Part shown: positions 1-7,810 of the stretch, piece by piece
Layout: each line of letters begins with the position of its first letter
Numbering within the stretch: position 1 is the stretch's first letter
From: Pseudomonadota bacterium
GTDB lineage: Bacteria > Pseudomonadota > Gammaproteobacteria > Steroidobacterales > Steroidobacteraceae
Direction: 5' to 3'
DNA: 64,000 nucleotides
Assembly (NCBI GenBank): GCA_021851405.1
Contig: JAJZDW010000012.1
Location: forward strand, 22,086 to 86,085
The notes under the pieces: model-generated
What the model saw: the letters and a program-made list of their open reading frames with translations, nothing else
What the model was told of the DNA's origin: nothing
Database searches by the model: none
Translations under genes and position numbers: made by a program

Positions 1-841
1 GGCGGGCCGGATCGCAGATCCACTCGCTCCACGAACCGCCGTACAGGCGCGCCCCGGGCAGCCCGGCGATCTCGAGCGCGAGCAGTGTGTGACAGGCGGT
101 CACGCCCGAGCCGCACATGCACACGGCGCGCTCGGGGCGCTGCTCCCCGAGGGTGCGCAGGTAACGCGCGCGCAGCGTCGCGGCCGGCAAAAAGCGGCCG
201 TCGGCGAGGTTGTCGGTGAACGGGTGGTTGCGCGCCCCGGGGATGTGCCCGGCCACCGGATCGATCGTCTCGTTGCGGCCGGCGAAGCGGTCCGCGCCGC
301 GTGCATCGATCAGGACGTGCGCGCCGCTCGTCAGCTCCCCGGCGGTGAGCCACTGCTCGACTTGCGCCGTGGTGATGAGCTCATCGGTGTGCGGCCGGCC
401 CTCGAAGGGGCGCGGGTGAGCCGCGGCGGGCGCGGTGGTCTCGACCTCGAGCCCTGCGGCCTGCCAGGCGGCGAGCCCGCCGTCGAGCACCGCCACGGCC
501 GGGTGTCCGAGCCAGCGCAGCAGCCACCACAGCCGCGCGGCGAACGCCCCGGGCCCCTGGTCGTAGGCCACCACTTGGACGCCCGCGCCGATCCCCCAGC
601 CGCCGAGGCGCTCCGCGAGCGCCTGCGGCGCCGGCAGCGGGTGGCGGCCGCTGTCGGGGCGCAGCGCGCCGGAGAGGTCCCGGTCGAGGTGCGCATAGCG
701 CGCGTGCCGGATGCGCGCCTCGCCGAACGCCGCCTCGCCCCAGGCCGGCCGCGCCAGATCGAAGCGGCAGTCGAGGATGACGAGCGAGGGAGCCTCGAGC
801 CGCTGCGCCAGCTCAGGCACCGAGATGAGTGTGTCGAACAT
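1..841 (-). CDS. sseA: 3-mercaptopyruvate sulfurtransferase (partial, 3' end outside window)
   Basis: I read this gene directly from the minus strand; it starts at an ATG at 841 and stays open to the window edge, giving 280 codons. It has two rhodanese-like domains, roughly residues 5-127 and 155-280. The second carries the loop CGSGVTA with the presumed catalytic Cys at about residue 243, the signature that separates mercaptopyruvate sulfurtransferases from thiosulfate sulfurtransferases. The family moves sulfur from 3-mercaptopyruvate to acceptors such as thiols or cyanide, in the cytoplasm. A GGAGG-like ribosome site lies just upstream of the ATG, and a TACAAT -10-like box on the minus strand lies about 50 bases upstream. 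Only the last few residues are missing. The family is secure; the physiological substrate is inferred. Confidence 0.9.
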   Translation of the reverse strand, partial: MFDTLISVPELAQRLEAPSLVILDCRFDLARPAWGEAAFGEARIRHARYAHLDRDLSGALRPDSGRHPLPAPQALAERLGGWGIGAGVQVVAYDQGPGAFAARLWWLLRWLGHPAVAVLDGGLAAWQAAGLEVETTAPAAAHPRPFEGRPHTDELITTAQVEQWLTAGELTSGAHVLIDARGADRFAGRNETIDPVAGHIPGARNHPFTDNLADGRFLPAATLRARYLRTLGEQRPERAVCMCGSGVTACHTLLALEIAGLPGARLYGGSWSEWICDPAR

Positions 842-1006
842 GTCGCCTCCGGCCGCGCACCGCCGAGGTCTGGCTGGGCGCGGCGGCCCATTGTATGCAG
901 TGCGGCACGTCGAGGAGAACCCGCCGCATCGGCGGCGCCTCGCGTCGCTGCAACCGGAGCGGCTCAACCCGGTACAATTGCCCCGGCACAGCGAATCGGG
1001 GGAGTG

Positions 1007-1672
1007 ATGACGATCGAGGTCTATTGGGGCAGCGGCAGTCCGTACGCCTGGCGGGTTCTGCTCGCGCTCGAACACAAGCGTCTCGCGTACGAGGCGCATT
1101 TGTTGCAGTTCTCCAAGCAGGAGCACAAATCCCCGCACCTGCTGCAGATGAATCCGCGCGGGCGCGTGCCGGTGCTCAAGGACGGCGATTATGTCTGCTT
1201 CGAGTCTCTGGCCATCCTCTACTACCTGGACCTGAAGTACCCCGATCCGCCCCTGTTCGGCACCAGCCCCGAGGAGGCCGGCACGATCATGCGGGTGATC
1301 TGCGAATACCAGGCCTACATCGAGCCGCACCTGCGCACGATCACGGGTGCGGTGTTCGCCGGGGATGCCGATCTGCACAGCGATGCGCTCACCCAGGCCA
1401 TGCATGCCGTGGCGAGCGAGGCGCGCACCATCGAGGGCCGGCTGTCGAAGTCCGACTGGGTCGTCGGGGAGCGCTTCTCGGCGGTCGACATGGTGATATT
1501 TCCGGGCATCCAGCTGCTGAAACGCGCGCTCGAGCGCCCCGCGGCTCGCGAGCTCGCCGCGCGCTTCATGCCGGTGGAGATCAACTACCCGGCGCTCGGG
1601 CGCTGGCTCGCGCGCATCGAGAGTCTGCCGGGCTACGAGCGGACCTATCCGCCGCACTGGCGCGCAGCCTGA
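1007..1672 (+). CDS. Glutathione S-transferase family protein
   Basis: This 221-residue protein starts at ATG 1007, inside a much longer open frame whose upstream part is antisense to the sulfurtransferase gene and is not coding. The N-terminal thioredoxin-fold half begins with a strand and the GSGSPYAWR segment, where the glutathione-activating Ser/Tyr would sit, followed by the conserved cis-Pro region (GRVPVLKDG) and the ES motif of the G-site (about residues 66-67). The C-terminal half is all-helical. Length fits cytosolic GSTs (200-230). A TACAAT box lies at 973-978 and a GGGGGAG ribosome site directly precedes the start. Exact substrate class cannot be told from sequence. It is divergently transcribed from the sulfurtransferase gene. 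Confidence 0.88.
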   Translation: MTIEVYWGSGSPYAWRVLLALEHKRLAYEAHLLQFSKQEHKSPHLLQMNPRGRVPVLKDGDYVCFESLAILYYLDLKYPDPPLFGTSPEEAGTIMRVICEYQAYIEPHLRTITGAVFAGDADLHSDALTQAMHAVASEARTIEGRLSKSDWVVGERFSAVDMVIFPGIQLLKRALERPAARELAARFMPVEINYPALGRWLARIESLPGYERTYPPHWRAA

Positions 1673-1725
1673 AATACGGCATTTCGTTGCCTGCCCCGCT
1701 TTGATACCCTCCGCGCTGGCGACGC

Positions 1726-1752
1726 AGGGCGGGCCGCTGTGCGGCCCGCCCT
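1726..1752. repeat. Perfect 12-bp hairpin between gst and hss
   Basis: Bases 1726-1737 are exactly complementary to 1741-1752 with a three-base loop (TGT). It lies 53 bases after the GST stop and 31 before the hss start. There is no T-run on either side, so it may be a transcript-end stabilising hairpin or a REP-like unit rather than a classic intrinsic terminator. Confidence 0.6.
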
Positions 1753-1783
1753 ACCGTGCGGTCGCTGATTTTTGTCCTGATCG

Positions 1784-3214
1784 ATGAGTGAGATGAACGA
1801 ACACAAAGTCCACGTTGAATTTCCCGGTCGTATCGTCCTGGTCGGTTTCGGCAGTATCGGTCAGGGGGTCCTGCCGCTGCTGCTGCGGCACATCGGCATT
1901 CCCGCCGAGCGCATCACCATCGTGACGGCCGAGGAGAAGGGCAACGCGGAGGCCGAGCAGTACGGCGTGCGTTTCATCCATGAGCCGCTGACGCGCGAGA
2001 ACCACCGGCGCGTGCTCGGCCCGCTGCTCGGACGGGGCGATTTTCTCCTCAACGTGTCGGTGAACGTCTCGAGCCTGGCGCTGGTCAAGCTGTGCTGGGA
2101 GAAGGGCGCGATGTACCTCGATACCTGCATCGAGCCGTGGCCCGGCGGGTACACCGATCCAACCGTGCCGGCCGGTCGGCGCACCAATTACGCGCTGCGC
2201 GAGGAGGCTCTCGCGCTGCGCGCGGGCAATGAGCGTGCGCCGACTGCAGTGCTCACCCACGGCGCCAACCCGGGTCTGGTCTCACACCTGGTCAAACAGG
2301 CGATGCTGAACATCGCGGCCGACACCGGCCTTGAAGTCCGTACGCCCGGCACGCGCGCCGAGTGGGGCGCGCTCGCCCGCGAGCTCGGTGTGAAGACCAT
2401 TCACGTCGCCGAGCGCGACTCCCAGCGCGCCAACCTGCCGAAGGAGCCCGGGGAGTTCGTCAATACCTGGTCGATCGACGGGTTCGTGAGCGAGGGCTCG
2501 CAGCCGTGCGAGATGGGCTGGGGCACGCACGAGCGGAATTTCCCGCGCGACGGCAAGCGGCACGAGTCCGGCTGCCAGGCGGCGATCTACCTCATGCAGC
2601 CCGGCGCGGCGACTCGCGTGCGGACCTGGACGCCGCGCGCCGGGCATTTCTACGGCTTTTGCATCACGCACGGCGAGGCGATCTCGATCGCCGATTACTT
2701 CACGGTGCGTGAAGGCTCGCAGGCCCTCTACCGCCCGACGGTGCACTATGCCTATCACCCCTGCGATCAGGCGGTGATGTCGATGCACGAACTCGCCGGG
2801 CGCAACTACGTGCAGCAGGAGCGTCAGCGGCTGCTGATGAATGAGATCGTCACCGGCACCGATGAGCTCGGCGTGCTGCTCGCCGGGCACAAGAAGAATG
2901 CCTACTGGTACGGCTCGCAGCTGTCGATCGAGGATGCGCGTCGGCTCGCACCCTGGAACAACGCCACCAGTCTGCAGGTCACCATCGCGGTGCTCTCGGG
3001 GGTGATCTGGGCGATGGAGAACCCCAATCGGGGCATCGTCGAGCCCGAGGAGATGGACTTCGAGCGCAACCTGGCGATCTGCCGGCCCTATCTCGGGCCG
3101 GTGGTCGGGCAGTACACGGACTGGACGCCGCTGCACGAGCGGGGCCGGCTCTTCCCCGAGGACATCGATGCCACCGACCCCTGGCAGTTCAAGAACGTCC
3201 GGGTCGCCTGGTAG
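1784..3214 (+). CDS. hss: Homospermidine synthase
   Basis: A 476-residue cytoplasmic enzyme of the saccharopine dehydrogenase-like homospermidine synthase family (EC 2.5.1.44), which joins two putrescines, or putrescine and spermidine, into sym-homospermidine with NAD as prosthetic group. An N-terminal Rossmann motif GFGSIGQG is at residues 21-28. Characteristic blocks follow: the DTCIEPWPGGYTD region near residue 112, HGANPGLVSH near 166, and a long conserved C-terminal domain. Length matches the family (about 470-480). ATG 1784 is used; a second ATG three codons later is possible. It stands alone, convergent with greB. An ornithine/lysine-type decarboxylase at 43.6 kb could supply putrescine. 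The family call is firm from full-length similarity to remembered family features. Confidence 0.93.
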   Translation: MSEMNEHKVHVEFPGRIVLVGFGSIGQGVLPLLLRHIGIPAERITIVTAEEKGNAEAEQYGVRFIHEPLTRENHRRVLGPLLGRGDFLLNVSVNVSSLALVKLCWEKGAMYLDTCIEPWPGGYTDPTVPAGRRTNYALREEALALRAGNERAPTAVLTHGANPGLVSHLVKQAMLNIAADTGLEVRTPGTRAEWGALARELGVKTIHVAERDSQRANLPKEPGEFVNTWSIDGFVSEGSQPCEMGWGTHERNFPRDGKRHESGCQAAIYLMQPGAATRVRTWTPRAGHFYGFCITHGEAISIADYFTVREGSQALYRPTVHYAYHPCDQAVMSMHELAGRNYVQQERQRLLMNEIVTGTDELGVLLAGHKKNAYWYGSQLSIEDARRLAPWNNATSLQVTIAVLSGVIWAMENPNRGIVEPEEMDFERNLAICRPYLGPVVGQYTDWTPLHERGRLFPEDIDATDPWQFKNVRVAW

Positions 3215-3220
3215 GCGCTC

Positions 3221-3724
3221 TCAGAGCCCCGGGTAGGCGACCTCGACGATGACGAAGCGGCGCAGGCCGCCCGGCAGCTCGACGCTGATGTCATCATCCA
3301 GGCGCCGTCCGAGCAGCGCGCGGGCGAGCGGGGAGTCCATGCTGATGAAGCCCGGCTCGCGGTCGATCTCATCCGGACCGACGACGCGGTAGCGGATCGC
3401 CTCGCCCGCTTCGGTCTCGAGCGTCACCCAGGCGCCAAAGAATACGCGGTTCGGATCCGACGGCGGCTGCGTCACGATCACCATGCCTTCGAGCCGCTTG
3501 CGCAGATAGCGCACGCGCCGGTCGATTTCGCGCAAGCGGCGCTTGCCGTAGATGTACTCGGCATTCTCCGAGCGGTCGCCCTGGGCGGCGGCCTCGGCCA
3601 CGGCACGGGTCACCTGGGGGCGCTCGGTGCGCCACAGCGCCTCGAGCTCCTCGCGCAGCCGTGCAGCGCCCTGCGGCGTGATGTATTGCGAGGAGGCGGG
3701 CGAGGGGGCTCGGTAGCGGTTCAT
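3221..3724 (-). CDS. greB: Transcription elongation factor GreB
   Basis: A 167-residue Gre factor that reactivates backtracked RNA polymerase by promoting cleavage of the extruded transcript through the secondary channel. The N-terminal coiled coil contains the tip motif GDRSENAEY with the acidic residues that coordinate Mg2+, followed by YGKRRLREIDRRVRYL, which is GreB- rather than GreA-like. The C-terminal FKBP-like domain ends in a typical GreB tail. The chosen start ATG 3724 begins MNRYRAP; a longer frame upstream adds an Arg-rich stretch without family similarity. The preceding ribosome site is weak. It ends six bases from the convergent hss stop. Confidence 0.93.
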   Translation of the reverse strand: MNRYRAPSPASSQYITPQGAARLREELEALWRTERPQVTRAVAEAAAQGDRSENAEYIYGKRRLREIDRRVRYLRKRLEGMVIVTQPPSDPNRVFFGAWVTLETEAGEAIRYRVVGPDEIDREPGFISMDSPLARALLGRRLDDDISVELPGGLRRFVIVEVAYPGL

Positions 3725-3830
3725 GGTGTGCGGTCCGTGCCGGCGTCGCCGGCGGCCGCGGTCGCCGAATCGCGACAATCTGCGCACGGCATCACGGTCC
3801 GGTCGACGGCCGGGGCGTTAGGCTTCGATC

Positions 3831-4037
3831 GTGGCCGTAAAGTATTACACGCACTTCCTCACCGGTGGCGGCGTCGAGCCCGAAAGCCCGACGACGCACG
3901 AATGGAGCGGCGTGGTGGAACTGCGCGAACCGCTGCGCGACCGGCGCGAGCTCGGCGAGCTGCGTTCGCTGCTGGCGGTGAATTTCAACCTGGCGTCCGA
4001 GGACATCCGCATTCTGAACTGGGCGCGTCTGCACTGA
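3831..4037 (+). CDS. Small protein of unknown function (68 aa)
   Basis: A GTG-started frame (MAVKYYTHFLTG...) of 68 codons that ends just before an intrinsic terminator. I do not recognise the family. The amino acid composition is balanced, with aromatic and aliphatic residues (KYYTHF, NFNLASEDIRILNWARLH), unlike the Arg/Ala-rich shadow frames around it, and the region has no better frame on either strand. No signal peptide or membrane segment is visible; it should be a small cytoplasmic alpha/beta protein. It is divergent from greB, with about 106 bases between the two starts. The dedicated terminator supports a monocistronic unit. Confidence that it is a real gene is moderate. Confidence 0.6.
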   Translation: MAVKYYTHFLTGGGVEPESPTTHEWSGVVELREPLRDRRELGELRSLLAVNFNLASEDIRILNWARLH

Positions 4038-4083
4038 AGTCCCCCTGGTCGGACGGGCCTGTGGAGGCTCATCCGCCACCTCA

Positions 4084-4119
4084 CCCCGATCCGATCCGCG
4101 GATCGGGGTCCTTTTTTTT
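4084..4119 (+). terminator. Rho-independent terminator
   Basis: A 9-bp stem (CCCCGATCC at 4084-4092 with GGATCGGGG at 4100-4108) with a seven-base loop is followed by TCC and eight T residues at 4112-4119. It lies 46 bases after the 68-aa gene and 50 before the L,D-transpeptidase. Confidence 0.85.
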
Positions 4120-4154
4120 GCTGTCGCTGAACCCCGAAACCGCGATCGGGGTGT

Positions 4155-4160
4155 CATAAT
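4155..4160 (+). promoter_or_regulatory. -10 box (CATAAT) close to the L,D-transpeptidase start
   Basis: CATAAT ends eight bases before the ATG at 4169, so a transcript from it would begin at or near the start codon. No clear -35 is visible. Confidence 0.4.
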
Positions 4161-4168
4161 ACAAGGCT

Positions 4169-5401
4169 ATGAAACGCGCCAACTTCTGCGTCATCTTCGC
4201 CGTTTGCCTGCCCCTGGTGGCGATGGGCGGGGCCACCGCCTTCGCGAACACGGGGGCCGTGCCCTCCAGCGCCCCTGCGCTCGCCGCAGCCCCGAGTGCC
4301 CTGCCGCCGCCCATCCAGACTGAGCACTTCGTGCTCAAGCCGGGGCAGGACGTGGTCGGCCGGGTCCAGATCGTGCGGCTCAAGCCCCACCAGGTGCTCT
4401 CTGACGTCGCGCGCGAGTTCGATGTGGGGTACGACGCGATCCGTCACGCCAATCCGAAAGTCGACCCGTGGCTGGCGCCGGTCGGCACGCCGGTGATCGT
4501 GCCGACACAGTTCATCCTCCCCGATGCCCCGCACGTGGGCATCGTCGTGGACGTGGCGGCGATGCGCCTGTTCTACTTTCCGCCGCATCGACCGGGACAG
4601 CCGCAAGTCGTGATCACCCATCCGGTCGGAATCGGCCGGCTCGGCTGGCCGACCCCGACGGGGGTGACCCACGTGGTCGGACACATCGCGCATCCCGCCT
4701 GGATCGTGCCGCGCTCGATTCTCGCCGAGCATGCCCACGAGGGTGTGCCGCTGCCGCATGTCGTGCCGGCCGGACCGAACAACCCGCTCGGCCAGTATGC
4801 GATGCCGCTCGCCTGGGCGGGCTACCTGATCCACGGGACCGACAAGCCCGCCGGCGTCGGCCGTCGCGTCAGCCACGGCTGCATTCACCTATATCCGGAA
4901 GACATCAAGCAGCTGTTCGGCCAAGTGCCGAACGGCACGCAGGTGCGGGTGGTCAATCAGCCGTACCTGTTCGGCTGGAAGCATGGACGGCTGTACATGC
5001 AGGCCTACGGCCCGCTCCAGGACGACAAGCGGCCCTGGAAGACCAATGCCACGCTGCTCGACCGGATGCTGACGCACCGCTTGATCCACCGCTTGGCCAG
5101 CGCGCGCGAACGCATCGACTGGAAGCGGGTGCGCGCACTCGTGGCGACGCCGAAGGTGGTGCCGCTGCCGGTGTCCGGCCGCGGTCTGGTCGGTTCGGGA
5201 CTGCAGGCGACGGTGGTGCAGAACCGCGTGCCGAAGGGCTCGGCCTGGAACGGTAAGAGCGACCTGCCGCTCAGCACCACCGAGTTTCGCAAGATCATGG
5301 CCCGCTACGACGCTTCGCACAAAGACAAGCGCCAGCGGCAGAGTAAGGGCAAGTCCGCCGATCCCCGCGCCGCCGGCGCTCGCACCGCGCACGCTTCGTG
5401 A
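4169..5401 (+). CDS. L,D-transpeptidase (LysM + YkuD domains)
   Basis: A 410-residue exported protein of the ErfK/YbiS/YcfS family. Residues 1-27 form a Sec signal peptide ending near AFA. A LysM-like peptidoglycan-binding segment spans about 55-115 (VVGRVQIVRL...VIVPTQF). The YkuD catalytic domain follows (about 120-265), with the His of HGTDKPAG and the active-site motif SHGCIHL, nucleophile Cys238. Such enzymes form 3-3 peptidoglycan cross-links or attach Braun-type lipoprotein in the periplasm; which applies here is not shown. The roughly 145-residue basic C-terminal extension has no domain I recognise. The motif reads SHGCIH where many family members have S.GC.R. Confidence 0.9.
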   Translation: MKRANFCVIFAVCLPLVAMGGATAFANTGAVPSSAPALAAAPSALPPPIQTEHFVLKPGQDVVGRVQIVRLKPHQVLSDVAREFDVGYDAIRHANPKVDPWLAPVGTPVIVPTQFILPDAPHVGIVVDVAAMRLFYFPPHRPGQPQVVITHPVGIGRLGWPTPTGVTHVVGHIAHPAWIVPRSILAEHAHEGVPLPHVVPAGPNNPLGQYAMPLAWAGYLIHGTDKPAGVGRRVSHGCIHLYPEDIKQLFGQVPNGTQVRVVNQPYLFGWKHGRLYMQAYGPLQDDKRPWKTNATLLDRMLTHRLIHRLASARERIDWKRVRALVATPKVVPLPVSGRGLVGSGLQATVVQNRVPKGSAWNGKSDLPLSTTEFRKIMARYDASHKDKRQRQSKGKSADPRAAGARTAHAS

Positions 5402-5535
5402 CGTTCTGCGTCACCGTCGCGGCGCAGAGGAGCGCCGCGACGGTGAGTCCGGTGCGGCCGCGGCGCGCACCGCCGTGCACCTGTGATAGAGTCCGCGCGC
5501 CGATCGACCAATAGCAACGCTGCGGGGATATATCG

Positions 5536-7119
5536 GTGGTAGAAGGCGGTCCGGGCCTTTCCCTCCAAGTCGATGACGCAGAGCCGGTGGTGGCACATCG
5601 CCAGCCGGTCACCGCGTTCGTCGGCCGTACGCTCAAGGGGCCGCTGAATCGCGCGGTGCCGGTCGGCAGTTTCGCGGAATTCCAACAGATCTTCGGCGGC
5701 CTGTGGCAGCCCTCGACGCTCGCCTATGCCGTCGAGCAGTTCTTCGCCAGCGGCGCCAGCCGTGCGCTCGTGGTCCGGGTGGCCAACGGTGCGTGCGCCC
5801 CGACGCTGACGCTGCCGGCGGGTGCCGAGACGCTGCGGCTGGCCGGTCTGCAACCCGGCTCGCGCGAGTATCTGCGCGCCTCGGTCGATTACGACGGCAT
5901 CGCCGACGGCGACGCGCTGTTCAACCTTGTGGTGCAGCGCACGCGTGCGGCCGGGTCCGAGCGCGTCGAGGACCAGGAAATCTTTCGCCGCGTGTCGGTG
6001 GCGAGCGAGCATGAGCGGTGCATCACCGGGGTGCTGCTGCATTCGCAGCTCGTGCGGGCCATCCCGCCGCTGCCCGCGCAGCGCCCGAACCGCTCCGCTC
6101 CCGGGATCGGCGGGGTCGGCATCAGCTATGTCGGCTCGAACAACGACGGGGATGACGGTGGGCCGCTCACCGATTACGACCTGATCGGCTCGGCCGCAGA
6201 GCGTATCGGTCTGTTCGCGCTGCGCGATGAACACTTCGATTTTCTCTGCGTCCCGCCGCTAGGCCGCGAACAGGACGTCGGCTTCGGCACGCTCCTCGTG
6301 GCCACCCGTCTGTGCCGGGAGCGGCATGCGCTGCTCATCGTCGACCCGCCGGCGGCCTGGGACAGCCCGCAGACGGCGATCGAGGCGATGCGCAAGTGGC
6401 CCTTCCGCAGCGATCACGCGGTGATGTACTACCCGCGTCTGCGCGCCCTCGACCGGCTGCGCGGGCGGATCGAGACGTTCGCCTGCTGTGGGGCCGCCGC
6501 GGGGCTGCTGTCGCGGGCCGAGGACGGCCTCCTCGGCGCATGCGCCGAGGAGGAGCCGATTCTGCGCGCCGGGCTGCAGCCGGCGCACGAGATCTCCGCG
6601 GCGCAGCGGCTGCGCCTGGCGCTCGTCGGCGTCAACACTCTGTCGGCGAGCCGTGCCGGCGCCGCTGCGGTCAGCGCGCGCACCCTTGCGGCCGGCGCCG
6701 GCGGTTCACCCGACTGGTCGTATCTGAACGCGCGGCGCCTCGCGCTGCGCATCGCCTCGAGCGTCGAGCGCGGTACGCGCTGGATGCTCTTCGAGCAGAA
6801 CGTTCCGGCCACCTGGGCGCGCGGCTGCACGCTGGTCGATGCGTATCTCGCGCGGCTCGCCGACGAGGGGGCATTCGTCGGCGGATCACGCGATGAGCGC
6901 TATTTCGTCTTGTGCGACGAGCGGATCAATCCGGCCCAGTCGATCGCCGCCGGTTCAGTCAACCTGCTGTTCGGCATCGCCGCGCGCCGTCCCGGGGAAT
7001 TCGACACCTGGCTGGTCAGCCACCAGCAGGAGGCGAGTCGCACCCGTCCGGTGTCGGTCAATCGCCTGGCGATGCGCCCGAGCCGCGGCAGCCCGGCGGA
7101 GTTTGCGCTCCGTCACTGA
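5536..7119 (+). CDS. Phage/contractile tail sheath-like protein (orphan)
   Basis: A 527-residue protein starting at GTG 5536. The N-terminal block (residues about 20-75: TAFVGRTLKGPLNRAV..., SFAEFQQIFGG, YAVEQFFASGASRALVVRV) is the classic opening of contractile tail sheath proteins from myophages and contractile injection systems, and a sheath-like C-terminal domain ends with NLLFGIAARRPGEFDTWLV. In such machines the sheath polymerises around the inner tube and contracts to drive it through a membrane. Here none of the usual partners (tube, baseplate, spike, AAA+ ATPase, cap) lies nearby; neighbours are an L,D-transpeptidase and an alpha/beta hydrolase. The middle region is diverged and Cys-rich around CAEEEP. 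It may be a domesticated relic with a new role or a sheath used with partners elsewhere. Confidence 0.75.
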   Translation: MVEGGPGLSLQVDDAEPVVAHRQPVTAFVGRTLKGPLNRAVPVGSFAEFQQIFGGLWQPSTLAYAVEQFFASGASRALVVRVANGACAPTLTLPAGAETLRLAGLQPGSREYLRASVDYDGIADGDALFNLVVQRTRAAGSERVEDQEIFRRVSVASEHERCITGVLLHSQLVRAIPPLPAQRPNRSAPGIGGVGISYVGSNNDGDDGGPLTDYDLIGSAAERIGLFALRDEHFDFLCVPPLGREQDVGFGTLLVATRLCRERHALLIVDPPAAWDSPQTAIEAMRKWPFRSDHAVMYYPRLRALDRLRGRIETFACCGAAAGLLSRAEDGLLGACAEEEPILRAGLQPAHEISAAQRLRLALVGVNTLSASRAGAAAVSARTLAAGAGGSPDWSYLNARRLALRIASSVERGTRWMLFEQNVPATWARGCTLVDAYLARLADEGAFVGGSRDERYFVLCDERINPAQSIAAGSVNLLFGIAARRPGEFDTWLVSHQQEASRTRPVSVNRLAMRPSRGSPAEFALRH

Positions 7120-7171
7120 ACACCGCGTGCCGCCTATGGCCACGCGCCGCGTTTGACGGCATCATTACCGG

Positions 7172-7750
7172 ATGAGTGAAGAGGCGCCTTCCCCGCAGGA
7201 GCGCTCCGGCGCGCCCGCCGAGGCCGCACCGCAGCGGCACGTGGTCTTCTCGCACGGCCAGGCCAGTGGCCCGTGGGGCCGCAAGATCACGGCGCTCGCC
7301 GAAGTGGTGCGCAGCGAAGGCTACGAGGCGCACTCGGTCGACTACCGCGGCGTCGATGCGCCGCGCGAGCGGATTGCGCGGCTCGCCGAGTACTGCAAGG
7401 AGCTGAGCGGGGACCTGGTGCTGGTCGGCTCGAGTCTGGGCGGGTACGTCACCGTCGCGAGCGCCTCGGTGCTGCACGCCCGGGGGATCTTCCTGATGGC
7501 CCCAGCGCTGTACTTTGCGCAGCTGCCGCCGCTGCGCCCCGGCATCGTCGATTGTCCGACCGCCGTGGTGCACGGTTGGGGCGACGAGGTCGTGCCGTAC
7601 GAGCACAGTGTGCGCTTCGCGCAGAGCTGCCGCGCGGCGCTGCACCTGCTCGACAGCGACCACAATCTGCACAGTCAGATCCGCGTGATCCAGAATCTGT
7701 TCGAGTATTTTCTCATAGCGCTCGATCTGCCCACGCTCTCCTGCGATTGA
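7172..7750 (+). CDS. Alpha/beta hydrolase
   Basis: A 192-residue single-domain alpha/beta hydrolase. The oxyanion region is HVVFSHGQASGP; the nucleophile elbow is GSSLGG with Ser88 as probable nucleophile; the acid is the Asp of GWGDEVVP and the His is in the SDHNLH motif near residue 165. The small size and lack of a cap resemble RBBP9/YqiA-like esterases. No signal peptide is seen, so it should be cytoplasmic. It follows the sheath-like gene by 52 bases and precedes plsB by 60, so co-transcription is possible. The substrate is unknown. Confidence 0.85.
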   Translation: MSEEAPSPQERSGAPAEAAPQRHVVFSHGQASGPWGRKITALAEVVRSEGYEAHSVDYRGVDAPRERIARLAEYCKELSGDLVLVGSSLGGYVTVASASVLHARGIFLMAPALYFAQLPPLRPGIVDCPTAVVHGWGDEVVPYEHSVRFAQSCRAALHLLDSDHNLHSQIRVIQNLFEYFLIALDLPTLSCD

Positions 7751-7810
7751 GTCCGGCAGCATGATCGGGCGGGGGAATTCGCCGCGGCGGACAGCGGGCG
7801 GGACGAGGGC

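Noticed and set aside
89..1006. A long N-terminal extension of the GST frame
   Set aside because: It lies antisense to the sulfurtransferase gene, which has a complete catalytic loop; the GST fold starts at 1007.
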